Shown here: positions 1 to 8,837 of the stretch, in pieces
Numbering within the stretch: position 1 is the first letter of the stretch
Layout: every line of letters begins with the position of its first letter
Source: Mycobacterium celatum
GTDB lineage: Bacteria; Actinomycetota; Actinomycetes; Mycobacteriales; Mycobacteriaceae
Length of the DNA: 64,000 bases
Assembly: GCF_002101595.1 (NCBI RefSeq)
Contig: NZ_LQOM01000031.1
Location: 124,001-188,000 of the forward strand
Reading direction: 5' to 3'
The notes under the pieces: generated by a model
Databases searched by the model: none
What the model was told of the DNA's origin: nothing
The model's input: the letters and a program-made list of their open reading frames with translations, nothing else
Program-made: the position numbers and the translations under genes

Positions 1-664
1 TCTTCAGCGCCTCGGATATCTCCTTCGGCAAGATGTTCAGCAGCAGCATCTCCGAGGTTTCCTGGAAAAAGTTGCGACGCGCCACGAAGTAGTGCAGAAG
101 CCCGAAAACGATCGCGATCACCGATCCGACGTTGAGCACGAAGAACCAGGTGACGAAGGTGTCGGGCAGGTCTGCCGGCGTCAAGTGGGGCTGCACCGCA
201 GCGGTCACGACCAGCAGCGCGACGAAGCCGACGATCCAGACCAATGTGCGCCGAAGCTCTTCGAGCAGAAGGGATCCCAGTGGACACAGCGCTGCCCAGA
301 TGACGACGACACTGGACTGATGGAATCCGCCCAGCGCAATCGTCACCAGCCACGGCAAGATCAGGATCAGTAGCAGTTGGGTGAAGCGGTAGAACTCCAG
401 ATGGCGGGTCCAGGCGAACAGCGCGGTGTTGAGCGGGGTGATCAACGTATAGAACGCCGGAAACGCCGCGGCCAACGGGGCGTGCATCTGCAGGTAGATC
501 ACGCTCCACAACGCCGTGAGCGGAAGCGTTCCCGCGCACAACACGACGGTGAGCCGCTTCTGCAGGGCCGTTTCGTTCGTGTCGGTGGCGAGCGCACCGA
601 CACGTCCCGCCCATGCGGTCGCACTGCGGGGACGCCAGGACGGCACAACAACGCGCATCGGCAT
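1..664 (-). CDS. Adenylate/guanylate cyclase, N-terminal membrane part (partial)
   Basis: This gene starts on the minus strand at ATG 664 (or ATG 658) and runs off the left edge, so only about 221 residues are visible. They hold five or six hydrophobic segments, for example around VLCAGTLPLTALWSVIYL and TFVTWFFVLNVGSVIAIVFG. After the last segment comes ETSEMLLLNILPKEISEALK, which matches the linker before the catalytic domain of membrane class III cyclases (consensus SE-LLLN-LP-I---LK). From family knowledge, the missing C-terminal half should be a cytoplasmic cyclase domain making cAMP from ATP. The family call rests on the linker and topology, since no catalytic residue lies in the window. 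It stops short of the fructokinase gene (714) and may be a separate unit in the same direction. Confidence 0.75.
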   Translation of the reverse strand, partial: MPMRVVVPSWRPRSATAWAGRVGALATDTNETALQKRLTVVLCAGTLPLTALWSVIYLQMHAPLAAAFPAFYTLITPLNTALFAWTRHLEFYRFTQLLLILILPWLVTIALGGFHQSSVVVIWAALCPLGSLLLEELRRTLVWIVGFVALLVVTAAVQPHLTPADLPDTFVTWFFVLNVGSVIAIVFGLLHYFVARRNFFQETSEMLLLNILPKEISEALK

Positions 665-713
665 GCCCTCGCCTTCTCGGGTAACCGATACGGTAGCTGT
701 TTGCCGGCGCCGT

Positions 714-1628
714 TCAGTCGGCTTGGAACACAGCGGCGTCAACAGCTGCGCGGTCGGGCAGTTCGGCGCCGGCGCGGGCGACGGTCAACGCCGACGACAG
801 CGTCGCCGCGCGCAGCGCGTCGGTCAGCGCCTCCGCCCCGATCCGCCGCAACTCGCCGCGTCGATCAGCGCCCAGCAGGCCCATCGTCCACAGCGCGTCG
901 ATCAGGCCGGCCATGAACGCGTCGCCGGCACCGACGGTGTCCACCACGCGCACTGGCCTGGCCGGCACCCGCACCTCCCCGCCCGCGCACAGCGCGAATG
1001 CGCCCCGCTCGGCCATCGTCACTGCGACGATCGAGGGTCCCGAGGCCAGCCAGCTTCGGGCAACCATCTCGGGCGGACGGTCGGGATCGATCCAGCGCAG
1101 GTCTTCTTCGCTGACCTTGACCACGTCGCTGCGCTCGAGGAGATGGTCGATGCGCGCGCGGGCGAGGTCGCGGTCGACGATCAACGCCGGTCGCACATTG
1201 GGATCGAAGGTCACCGTCGCCGAAACGCGATAGGCGTCGATCAGTGCCGCGACGGCCAGGCACCCTGGCTCATGCACGGCGGCAATCGATCCGGTGTGCA
1301 CGACGAGCGGCGGCGCCACTTCCGGGGTGCCGGACAGCCGCCACTCCAGATCGAACACGTAGTGGGCCGAACCGTTCTCGTCCACGGTTACCCGCGCGGT
1401 CGGTGTCCGGGTGGCAGACACGCTGCCCGGAACAAGTTGCACCCCAGCCTTATTGGCGTGCTCGGCGATACGTCGACCGTATGAGTCGGCGCCGATGTGG
1501 GTCAGGAGGTCCACCTCGTGGCCCAACCGGGCCAGGCCGACGGCGACATTGAACGGGCTGCCGCCGACGTGCTCGAGGGACCCGACGATATCGATCAACG
1601 ATTCGCCGATCACCAGCCCGCGGCTCAT
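714..1628 (-). CDS. PfkB-family sugar kinase, probable fructokinase
   Basis: The 304-residue protein has both PfkB/ribokinase signatures: an N-terminal glycine-rich sugar-binding motif (GGSPFNVAVGLARLG, near residue 22) and the C-terminal ATP/anion-hole motif VDTVGAGDAFMAGL, whose Asp is the catalytic base. Family members phosphorylate a free sugar using ATP. Length and motif spacing fit bacterial fructokinases. Its ATG overlaps the stop of the mannitol dehydrogenase gene by four bases (ATGA), so the two are translationally coupled. The pairing suggests that fructose made by the dehydrogenase is trapped as fructose 6-phosphate, which Pgi (29-31 kb) could then convert. Substrate choice is inferred from context; another ketose or adenosine is possible. 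Confidence 0.85.
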   Translation of the reverse strand: MSRGLVIGESLIDIVGSLEHVGGSPFNVAVGLARLGHEVDLLTHIGADSYGRRIAEHANKAGVQLVPGSVSATRTPTARVTVDENGSAHYVFDLEWRLSGTPEVAPPLVVHTGSIAAVHEPGCLAVAALIDAYRVSATVTFDPNVRPALIVDRDLARARIDHLLERSDVVKVSEEDLRWIDPDRPPEMVARSWLASGPSIVAVTMAERGAFALCAGGEVRVPARPVRVVDTVGAGDAFMAGLIDALWTMGLLGADRRGELRRIGAEALTDALRAATLSSALTVARAGAELPDRAAVDAAVFQAD

Positions 1629-3034
1629 TGCAGCAGCTCCTCCAGGGTCGCCCGGGCTCCCTTGCGCTGCAATGAATCCAGCGCCCAGCTGTATGCCTGA
1701 ACGAAGCGGGGCTGCTGCGCCAGATCCCCGAACACCGCGGTGATCTCGATGAATGCGGTGGGATTTTCGTGCTGCGACCGGGCGATCGGCACCAGCGAAT
1801 CCGCCAGCTGGTCCACCACCTCGAACGGGTTACCCCATTCGTCGACACCCTCGGCATAGCGAGCCCAGCTTGCCACCGTGGCCGCCGCCAGCCGAACCGA
1901 CCCGTCGCTGGCTAAGTTGTCTTGGATCACGGGGAGCAGCCATTTCGGGATGCGGTCCGACGAGTAGGCGCACAGCCGCGAAACGGTGTCGCGCACGCCG
2001 GGGTTGGCGAATCGCTCGAGCAGCGTGCAGCTGTAGTCATGGAGGTCGATTCCGGGCACCGGCGGCAGCGTCGGGATGGCCTCGAACTGGAAATAGGCGA
2101 GCAAGAATTCGGCGAGCAGCGGATCGCGTGCCGCGTCGTGAACGAACTCGAAGCCGCAGAGGTGAGCGAAATAGGCCAAGCACTGATGCCCTGCATTGAG
2201 CAGTCGCAGCTTCATCAGCTCGTATGGGCGGACGTCGTCGACCAGCAGCACACCCGCTTCTTCCAACGGTGGCCTGCCGTCGGCGAAGTCGTCTTCGAGC
2301 ACCCAAGCGGTGAATGGTTCGGCCACCACGGGCCAGCGGTCGTCGACCCCGAACTCGCGCCGCACCGTCGCAGCCATATCCAGTGTCGTGGACGGCGTGA
2401 TCCGGTCGACCATCGAACTCGGAAACCGGGCATGTTCGGCGATCCATTCGGCGAGGGCCGGATCCCGGCTTTCGGCATTCGCGAGGACGGCCCGGCCCAC
2501 GACGTCGCCGTTGCCCTCGATGTTGTCGCACGACACGATCGTCGGCGCGGCGATCCCGCGGTCGCGGCGTCTGGCCAGCGCCTCGGTGATCAACGCGAAC
2601 GCGGGCCCGTCGGGGTCGCGGTAGCCACCCTCGGTGATGGTCAGCGAAATGATCCGGGTGGACGGCGCGGCCAGCACCTCCAGCGCTGCCTCTGGGTCGT
2701 CGGGGGCGTAGCGGTAGTCGATGATCGAACCGATGACTTGTGCGTCGCGGCTACCGTCGGGCTTCTCCACAATCAGCGTGTAGAGACCGTCCTGGTCGCG
2801 CAGGACGTCGCGCATCGGCCAGTCGCCGGGCAACACGCCGACACCGCAGATGCCCCACTCGTGTGCCAAGCCTCGCTGCAGCAGCCGGTCGATGTACATC
2901 GCCTGATGCGCCCGGTGGAAGTGACCGGCACCGATGTGCGCGATGCCGACGCAGATCTTGCCGCGGTCATAGCTGGGCGTCGCGATCGGCAGCTTTGTCA
3001 GCGCTGCGTTGTTCAGCTTGATTGCGTCAGGCAC
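1625..3034 (-). CDS. Mannitol dehydrogenase family polyol dehydrogenase
   Basis: A polyol-specific long-chain dehydrogenase of 469 residues that should oxidise mannitol or a similar polyol to the ketose with NAD. The N-terminal Rossmann region carries IAHIGAGHFHRAHQAMY, typical of the family. The catalytic helix reads KLRLLNAGH, fitting the K-x4-N-x2-H signature. The open frame continues upstream to 3103, but a GGAGGAG ribosome site lies ten bases before GTG 3034, and family similarity begins just after it, so I start there. The stop overlaps the fructokinase start. A second family member lies at 10394-11980. Which polyol is used (mannitol, arabitol or sorbitol) cannot be read from sequence. 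Confidence 0.88.
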   Translation of the reverse strand: MPDAIKLNNAALTKLPIATPSYDRGKICVGIAHIGAGHFHRAHQAMYIDRLLQRGLAHEWGICGVGVLPGDWPMRDVLRDQDGLYTLIVEKPDGSRDAQVIGSIIDYRYAPDDPEAALEVLAAPSTRIISLTITEGGYRDPDGPAFALITEALARRRDRGIAAPTIVSCDNIEGNGDVVGRAVLANAESRDPALAEWIAEHARFPSSMVDRITPSTTLDMAATVRREFGVDDRWPVVAEPFTAWVLEDDFADGRPPLEEAGVLLVDDVRPYELMKLRLLNAGHQCLAYFAHLCGFEFVHDAARDPLLAEFLLAYFQFEAIPTLPPVPGIDLHDYSCTLLERFANPGVRDTVSRLCAYSSDRIPKWLLPVIQDNLASDGSVRLAAATVASWARYAEGVDEWGNPFEVVDQLADSLVPIARSQHENPTAFIEITAVFGDLAQQPRFVQAYSWALDSLQRKGARATLEELLQ

Positions 3035-3044
3035 GATTGCACAA

Positions 3045-3051
3045 CTCCTCC
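3045..3051 (-). promoter_or_regulatory. Ribosome binding site deciding the dehydrogenase start
   Basis: GGAGGAG on the minus strand, ten bases before GTG 3034. It supports that GTG over the upstream ATG at 3103, which has no comparable site. The divergent interval 3052-3233 up to ligD is locally AT-rich and presumably holds both promoters; I see no clear operator in it. Confidence 0.6.
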
Positions 3052-3233
3052 CGGGGCCATGGTCTGAATCAGCGAGCGTGCGGCACAAGTCAATTTTGCG
3101 CATTTCTGAATCGCGTGCCCGGTGCGATCGGATATCTAACGCATTCGTGGTTCATCTCACGATTAATTTACGGCGAGGACGATAATTGGTGTTCAGGAGC
3201 CGTTTTCGACGCCGTGGCGCGTAGGTTAGCCGT

Positions 3234-5495
3234 ATGGCGCCGCTGGTGAAACTGACCAACGCCGACAAGGTGCTTTATCCCGCGACCGGCACCACGAAAG
3301 CCGACGTGTTCGACTACTACACCAGCATCGCCGAGGTGATGGTGCCGCACATCGCGGGGCGCGCCGCCACCCGCAAGCGCTGGCCCAACGGCGTCGACGA
3401 GCCGTCGTTCTTCGAAAAGCAGCTGGCGTCCTCGGCGCCGGACTGGCTTCCCCGGGCCAGCGTGGTGCACAAGTCGGGGACGACGACGTATCCGATCATC
3501 GACAGCCGCGACGGACTGGCCTGGATCGCCCAGCAGGCCGCCCTCGAGGTGCACGTTCCGCAGTGGCGTTTCGTCGCCGAGTGGACGCGCAACGGGGAAG
3601 AGTTAAAGCCCGGCCCGGCAACACGGTTGGTGTTCGACCTCGACCCCGGCGAAGGCGTGACGATGGCCCAGCTCGCCACGGTGGCCCGCGCCGTGCGAGA
3701 TCTGATGGCCGACATCGGTCTGACCACCTTCCCGCTCACCAGCGGCAGCAAGGGGCTGCATCTGTACGCCCCGCTGGACAAGCCGGTCAGCAGCCGGGGC
3801 GCGGTGGTGCTGGCCAAACGTGTTGCACAGCAACTGGAAAAGGCGATGCCGAAGCTGGTCACCTCGACGATGACCAAGAGCCTGCGGGCCGGCAAGGTGT
3901 TTTTGGACTGGAGTCAGAACAACGGGTCGAAGACCACGATCGCGCCGTATTCACTGCGTGGGCGCCAGTACCCGACGGTGGCCGCGCCACGCACCTGGGA
4001 GGAACTCGACGACAGGAAGCTTCGCCAACTGAGGTACGACGAGGTGCTGCAGCGTATCGGGCGCGACGGCGACCTGCTGGCCCCCCTGGATGCCGACATA
4101 GTCCCCGACCGACTGACGAAGTACCGCAGCATGCGCGACGCGTCGAAGACGCCGGAGCCGGTTCCAGACGGGAAGCCTGCTGTCGGCCAAGGTAATACGT
4201 TCGTCATCCAGGAGCATCACGCTCGCCGGCTGCACTACGACTTCCGGCTGGAGCGCGACGGCGTGCTGGTGTCCTGGGCGGTGCCCAAGAACCTCCCGGA
4301 CACTCCATCGGTGAATCACCTGGCGGTGCACACCGAGGACCACCCGCTGGAATACGCCACATTCGAGGGCACCATACCCAAGGGGGAGTACGGCGCGGGC
4401 AAGGTGATCATCTGGGATTCGGGCACCTACGAAGCCGAGAAGTTCCGCGACGACGAGGTCATCGTCACCCTGCATGGCAACCGGATCTCGGGGCGTTATG
4501 CGCTGATTCAAACCAACGGCGATCAGTGGCTGGCGCACCGGATGAAAGACCAGAAGGTCTTCGCCTTCGACGAGCTGACCCCGATGCTCGCCACCGAAGG
4601 CTCGGTGGCGCACCTCAAGGCGTCGCAGTGGGCGTTCGAGGGCAAATGGGACGGCTACCGGCTGCTGGTCGACGCCGACCACGGCAACGTCCGGCTGCGA
4701 TCGCGGCGCGGCCGCGACGTCACCGGCAAGTACCCGCAATTACCGCCTCTCGCAATAGGTCTCGCGGACCATCACGTCGTACTCGACGGCGAAGTCGTCG
4801 CGCTGGACGAATCCGGGGTACCCCGGTTTTCCGAGATGCAGAATCGGGTCCGTGCCACGCGCGTCGAGTACTGGGCGTTCGATCTGCTCTACCTGGACGG
4901 GCGCTCGCTGCTGCGGGCCAAATATCGAGATCGGCGCAAGCTGCTCGAAACGTTGGCCGACGGCACCGGTCTCATCGTCCCCGAACTGTTGCCGGGGGAC
5001 GGTGCCGAGGCGCTGGAGTACTCGCGCGAGCACCGCTGGGAAGGCGTGGTCGCGAAGAAACGCGACGCCACCTACCAGCCGGGGCGCCGGTCGGCGTCGT
5101 GGATCAAGGACAAGCACTGGAACACCCAAGAAGTCGTCATCGGCGGCTGGCGCGCCGGTGAAGGCGGACGTACCAGCGGCATCGGCTCACTGTTGATGGG
5201 CATCCCCGATGAGGGCGGGCTGAGCTACGCCGGCAAGGTCGGCACCGGCTTCACCGAACGCGACCTGGCCAACCTCAAGAAGACGCTGGAGCCGCTGCGC
5301 ACCGACGAATCGCCGTTCAACGCAAGGCTTTCCACTCAGGATGTCAAGGGTGTGACGTTCGTCGAGCCGAAACTTGTCGGCGAGGTCCGCTACAGCGAAT
5401 GGACATCGGACGGGCGGCTGCGCCAACCCAGCTGGCGCGGACTGCGACCCGACAAGACGCCCGACGAGGTGAAATGGGAAGGCGGCGGCGGTTGA
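3234..5495 (+). CDS. ligD: Multifunctional ATP-dependent DNA ligase D
   Basis: LigD of the bacterial non-homologous end-joining pathway, 753 residues, with the mycobacterial domain order polymerase, phosphoesterase, ligase. The N-terminal third is the primase-like polymerase, including LVFDLDPGEGV with its metal-binding aspartates. The middle part carries the 3'-phosphoesterase signature HYDFRLERDGVLVSWAVPK. The ligase part has motif I EGKWDGYR, with the AMP-accepting lysine at residue 471. From family knowledge it fills, trims and seals double-strand breaks with Ku. In M. tuberculosis the Ku gene (mku) lies divergently next to ligD, but here a polyol dehydrogenase takes that place. The 3' end overlaps the convergent gene at 5390-6589 by 106 bases. 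Confidence 0.97.
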   Translation: MAPLVKLTNADKVLYPATGTTKADVFDYYTSIAEVMVPHIAGRAATRKRWPNGVDEPSFFEKQLASSAPDWLPRASVVHKSGTTTYPIIDSRDGLAWIAQQAALEVHVPQWRFVAEWTRNGEELKPGPATRLVFDLDPGEGVTMAQLATVARAVRDLMADIGLTTFPLTSGSKGLHLYAPLDKPVSSRGAVVLAKRVAQQLEKAMPKLVTSTMTKSLRAGKVFLDWSQNNGSKTTIAPYSLRGRQYPTVAAPRTWEELDDRKLRQLRYDEVLQRIGRDGDLLAPLDADIVPDRLTKYRSMRDASKTPEPVPDGKPAVGQGNTFVIQEHHARRLHYDFRLERDGVLVSWAVPKNLPDTPSVNHLAVHTEDHPLEYATFEGTIPKGEYGAGKVIIWDSGTYEAEKFRDDEVIVTLHGNRISGRYALIQTNGDQWLAHRMKDQKVFAFDELTPMLATEGSVAHLKASQWAFEGKWDGYRLLVDADHGNVRLRSRRGRDVTGKYPQLPPLAIGLADHHVVLDGEVVALDESGVPRFSEMQNRVRATRVEYWAFDLLYLDGRSLLRAKYRDRRKLLETLADGTGLIVPELLPGDGAEALEYSREHRWEGVVAKKRDATYQPGRRSASWIKDKHWNTQEVVIGGWRAGEGGRTSGIGSLLMGIPDEGGLSYAGKVGTGFTERDLANLKKTLEPLRTDESPFNARLSTQDVKGVTFVEPKLVGEVRYSEWTSDGRLRQPSWRGLRPDKTPDEVKWEGGGG

Positions 5496-6589
5496 ACGAC
5501 GTTCGCCGGTGTGGTCCTGCGGTAGACCAACGCCAATAGCACCGCCGCGACCGCATAGCACCCGAGCGCATAGGGCAACGATCCGATCGGGGTACCCCGG
5601 GCAGTGACACCGTGCTCGGCGGCGAGGTACTCCGGTAGCGCATACGCCCACAGGGCGGCGAAGGTGACCAGATAGACGCAGGCGTACCAGAATTCGGCAC
5701 CGCGATGGCGGGGCGTAATTGCGAGTGTGGTGAGCAACGCCCACACCGTGACGGCGCCGAAGGCGACGATGATCGCGAACAGCCCGACGAGAACCGCGGT
5801 AGCGGCGGCGCCGCGCGAGGCCGCTATCGCCACCAGCACCGGCGTGTTGAGCACCGCGAGCACCACGGTGGTCAGCACACCGCTGAGCGCCACCCAGCCG
5901 GCCAGCGAGGCTGGCGACCAGCCCCGAGTCAGCTTGCGCACCAGCAGCAGCCGCACGACCAGGGTGAAGGCGAACGGGCCCAGCAGGCACCACATCATGG
6001 AATACAGCGGCACCGACTTGAGCGTCAGATGTGAAAGGCTCAGGTCGTAGTCCCACAGCCACCAGCGGTACTGCGGCCCGAAGTGGTCGAAGATCTCGTA
6101 GAACACGTGGTGGGTGAATCCGACGGCGACGGCCCCGATCACCGCGCAGTGGCGGCGGTCGAAGATGCCGGCGCGGTCGATGATCGCGTACGCCAGATAC
6201 AGCATGGTGATGTAGAGCGCGACGATGTAGAGCGGCATCCGGTGATACAGGAAGCCGATCGTGAATTCGTTGTGGATGAAGATGACTCGGTAGATCGAAT
6301 CCAGGTGAAATGGTTCGGGGAAGTAGATCGGGAGCTCCATCGCGATCAGGTAAACGATCGCCGCGCACCACACCCCCAAGTAGGTCGGGTCACCGTGGCG
6401 GCGCAGCCGCCGGACGGCGTCGACCAGGAACAGCACGGCGCCGCCGATGAACAGCAGCTCGATCACCAGCATCGTCGGATGTTTCAGGTGCAGCGGATCA
6501 TTCAGGTAGACCATCGGATTGAGGTCGCGGCAGTCGGTGAAGTCCAGTAGCCGCGCCAACTCGACGAACCGCTCGTTGCATACCGTCAT
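5390..6589 (-). CDS. Polytopic membrane protein of unknown function
   Basis: A 399-residue protein with about eight to nine predicted transmembrane segments (for example TMLVIELLFIGGAVLFLV and LYIVALYITMLYLAYAII). Many acidic, histidine and aromatic residues lie between the early segments (YFPEPFHLDSIYR; HHVFYEIFDHFGPQYRWWLW). I do not recognise a named family. It is the last gene of an operon: its ATG overlaps the stop of the PF10118 hydrolase gene by four bases. The C-terminal 35 or so residues are polar and rich in proline and serine, and are encoded antisense to the 3' end of ligD, so the tail may be a recent extension. The histidines near the membrane could bind metal, but that is a guess. 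Confidence 0.82.
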   Translation of the reverse strand: MTVCNERFVELARLLDFTDCRDLNPMVYLNDPLHLKHPTMLVIELLFIGGAVLFLVDAVRRLRRHGDPTYLGVWCAAIVYLIAMELPIYFPEPFHLDSIYRVIFIHNEFTIGFLYHRMPLYIVALYITMLYLAYAIIDRAGIFDRRHCAVIGAVAVGFTHHVFYEIFDHFGPQYRWWLWDYDLSLSHLTLKSVPLYSMMWCLLGPFAFTLVVRLLLVRKLTRGWSPASLAGWVALSGVLTTVVLAVLNTPVLVAIAASRGAAATAVLVGLFAIIVAFGAVTVWALLTTLAITPRHRGAEFWYACVYLVTFAALWAYALPEYLAAEHGVTARGTPIGSLPYALGCYAVAAVLLALVYRRTTPANVVQPPPPSHFTSSGVLSGRSPRQLGWRSRPSDVHSL

Positions 6590-7524
6590 GCGGTGCGCCC
6601 GACCTTTTCCGGTGGGGCACCGTAGAAGTGCGCCATGTCCTCGCCCGCCACATACGCCGATACCCAGGTGTCATACCAGTCGGGCAGCCGTTCGGCACCG
6701 GGGTCGTGGCGCGGTGTCTGCGAGCCCAGCACGCCACCTGCCATGCCGATCACGTCGCGCAGCCGCAATCCGTGAAGCATCGACGGGACACCCGGGGAGC
6801 GGCCGATGCCCTTGAGGCCCGGAATCCTCGACCGGAGGTCTTTGGCGAACAAGCCTGCAAAGCGGACCGTCTGATGCGGTGCGCCCAAGTCGTCGGCCGG
6901 TACATGCTCGGCGAAACCGGCTGACAGCAACCGGAACAGCGCCGCGAAATGGAGGAACGCCTGCGGTGCCACGCGCAGCCGGTACCACGGATCCCCGATG
7001 ACCGCGTCGTAGATGGCCACCGCCGAGCTGCGGTGTTCGATCTCTTCGACGTAATGCCACAGCAGCATCGACGCCACCCTGGCATCACCGTCGGCGAACA
7101 GGGTTTCGCGGTTGTCGATCGCGGCCCGGAACACCGGCGTGAAGGTGGATTCCATCGCCGCCATGTAGGCCAGGTGGAACTTCAAGGGTTTGGCGGCATA
7201 CAGGTCGTCGAAGTGTTTGTGGGTAGCGTCCAAAACCTTTTGTAGCCCGGGATATTGGGCGATCAAACCCCGGATGTGTCCGCGGTGCGCAGCGGCGTGC
7301 TGCGCCTCCTGCGCAACAAAGATGCGGGCCTCTTCGGCCACCTCCGTGTCATCGATGAGGTCCATGGCGTCGCGGGTGGCGGTCAGGATGTACTTCTCCC
7401 ACCCGACGGCCAGAAACGAAATGGCGTTGCCCCACAGCCCCGAAATCGGGTTCGACGGGTTCCATTGGAACGGCACCGTGTCATCGAGATCGAACCGCAG
7501 CTTGCGGAATTCGGGGTGCTTCAT
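6586..7524 (-). CDS. PF10118-type predicted metal-dependent hydrolase
   Basis: The 312-residue protein resembles the PF10118 family of predicted metal-dependent hydrolases, which look like helical di-metal (ferritin/diiron-like) proteins. Candidate metal ligands are in QEAQHAAAH near residue 70 and in WHYVEEIEHRSSA near residue 155, both E-x2-H type motifs. No reaction is established for the family. It sits between a DUF2236 oxygenase and a membrane protein with ATGA overlaps on both sides, so the three products are probably made together. The context suggests oxidative or hydrolytic work on a hydrophobic substrate; this is inference. Confidence 0.82.
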   Translation of the reverse strand: MKHPEFRKLRFDLDDTVPFQWNPSNPISGLWGNAISFLAVGWEKYILTATRDAMDLIDDTEVAEEARIFVAQEAQHAAAHRGHIRGLIAQYPGLQKVLDATHKHFDDLYAAKPLKFHLAYMAAMESTFTPVFRAAIDNRETLFADGDARVASMLLWHYVEEIEHRSSAVAIYDAVIGDPWYRLRVAPQAFLHFAALFRLLSAGFAEHVPADDLGAPHQTVRFAGLFAKDLRSRIPGLKGIGRSPGVPSMLHGLRLRDVIGMAGGVLGSQTPRHDPGAERLPDWYDTWVSAYVAGEDMAHFYGAPPEKVGRTA

Positions 7525-8771
7525 GCGCCCTTTCTCTCTGCGAGCCGGTCATGTCGCTTGTACGAGGTGTCGGCGTGTGTGCTGGCGGCGGCTCGGCGCT
7601 GCATGTATTGGCGTGATCGCTGGCCGACCGCTTCGGAAAGCCGGGTGGCGCCCGGGACGAGCCGGCGTGGGATCTCAATGGCGCGGTTGAGTGCTGCGGT
7701 GAGCAGCACCGCGGCTTGGAAGGGCTTACGGTCGGGCAGGCCGAGAAGGTCAGAGTTGCTGCGTCCGAGGATGAGTCGGCTGTAGGCGGCCGCGTACTGG
7801 GTGAACGCGCGTCGTGCTACTTGTGATGCGGGGCCGTCACCGGGCAGCGCCAGGGCGGTGCTGGCGGCACGCAGCAGGGCCTGGGCAAGACGGCGGGAGT
7901 CGTCGTCGGGCAGGAATTCATAGTCGGCCTGTAACCACAGCAGCCGCCAGGTGTCGACCTCATCTGTGGGAACGATGTCGGGATCCAAGCCCAGCAGCAC
8001 GCCGACGTAGCGCCAGAAGTGGTAGACGGCCGCTTTTTCCCTGGGGGAGAAGCGGAGTCCGAGAGCTTGGCACCCCACGATGTTGGCCAGTGAGAACAGC
8101 ATCAGTGTCCCGGCGGTCTGCGACTGGTTGACCGGGTGATCCCATGCCTCGTAGTTCCAGTCCGGGCGGCGGCTCATGCCGGCGCGCACCATTGCGTGCA
8201 TCAACCGCACGCGCAGGATGCCTTTGAAGCCGGGGGCAAATCGGTCCAGCCCGCCGGGCGAGGTGACATCCACATACCAGGCGCCTGTTTCGGCCAGTCG
8301 TCTCGGCGCCATCTCGGTCAGCTGGCCCGATGCCACTAGGGGCTTGTCTGCGCGGGAGGCCAGATAGCCGCCCATCAACGCCAGCCCGGGCAGCGCGAAA
8401 AAGCCACCCCACAAACCGGTGCGCGCGGTCACCCGGGCCGCCAGATCGAGCTTGTCATGGTCCACCCAGTACGGAACCGCGTCGACCTGAGCGAAGAAGG
8501 CCCGCAGCTCGGCCGGCGGATCGGCGACGGCCTCGATACCGTGCTCGACGGCCAGCTCGAACATCTTTCGCCCCTCGCCGGCCGGCAGCCGGCGAAACAT
8601 CTCCACGACCGCATCGGCCAGCGGATCACCCATCTGGGTGAAGCGTCGATAGGCCTCGCGTTGGGCAGCGGTCGGGCGGATATCGCCCGGCGCCAACAGC
8701 CGATAGCCGATGTTGAACGGAAACTCCGAGAACAAAGCGGGGTCGGCCAGCTTCGATGAATCAGGCGACAT
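7521..8771 (-). CDS. DUF2236 (MpaB/Lcp-like) oxygenase, first copy
   Basis: The 416-residue protein belongs to the DUF2236 superfamily, whose members include the MpaB oxygenase and the rubber oxygenase Lcp. Recognisable parts are VPYWVDHDKLDLAARV, GGLDRFAPGFKGILRVRLMHAMVR and the histidine-containing HPVNQSQTAGTLMLFS. Family knowledge suggests a b-type haem and O2 chemistry, but mycobacterial members have no defined substrate. It is first in a three-gene operon (ATGA overlaps) and is transcribed away from a TetR gene across two inverted repeats. A related copy lies at 27140-28459, also divergent from a TetR gene. Confidence 0.85.
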   Translation of the reverse strand: MSPDSSKLADPALFSEFPFNIGYRLLAPGDIRPTAAQREAYRRFTQMGDPLADAVVEMFRRLPAGEGRKMFELAVEHGIEAVADPPAELRAFFAQVDAVPYWVDHDKLDLAARVTARTGLWGGFFALPGLALMGGYLASRADKPLVASGQLTEMAPRRLAETGAWYVDVTSPGGLDRFAPGFKGILRVRLMHAMVRAGMSRRPDWNYEAWDHPVNQSQTAGTLMLFSLANIVGCQALGLRFSPREKAAVYHFWRYVGVLLGLDPDIVPTDEVDTWRLLWLQADYEFLPDDDSRRLAQALLRAASTALALPGDGPASQVARRAFTQYAAAYSRLILGRSNSDLLGLPDRKPFQAAVLLTAALNRAIEIPRRLVPGATRLSEAVGQRSRQYMQRRAAASTHADTSYKRHDRLAERKGA

Positions 8772-8794
8772 GCGGTCCTCTTTCCCGAGTGTCT

Positions 8795-8837
8795 GGTGAC
8801 ATGCTTCACCAAACTGTGTGTGGTGATAGCCTTCACC
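8795..8837. promoter_or_regulatory. Paired inverted repeats, probable TetR operator
   Basis: Two sites of the form GGTGA-N6-TCACC lie at 8795-8810 and 8822-8837, each followed by AAAC and offset by 27 bases. They sit between the divergent DUF2236 operon and the TetR gene, overlapping the possible GTG starts of the latter. Dyads of this size and placement are typical of TetR autoregulatory operators. No other such site was noticed in the window. Confidence 0.65.
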
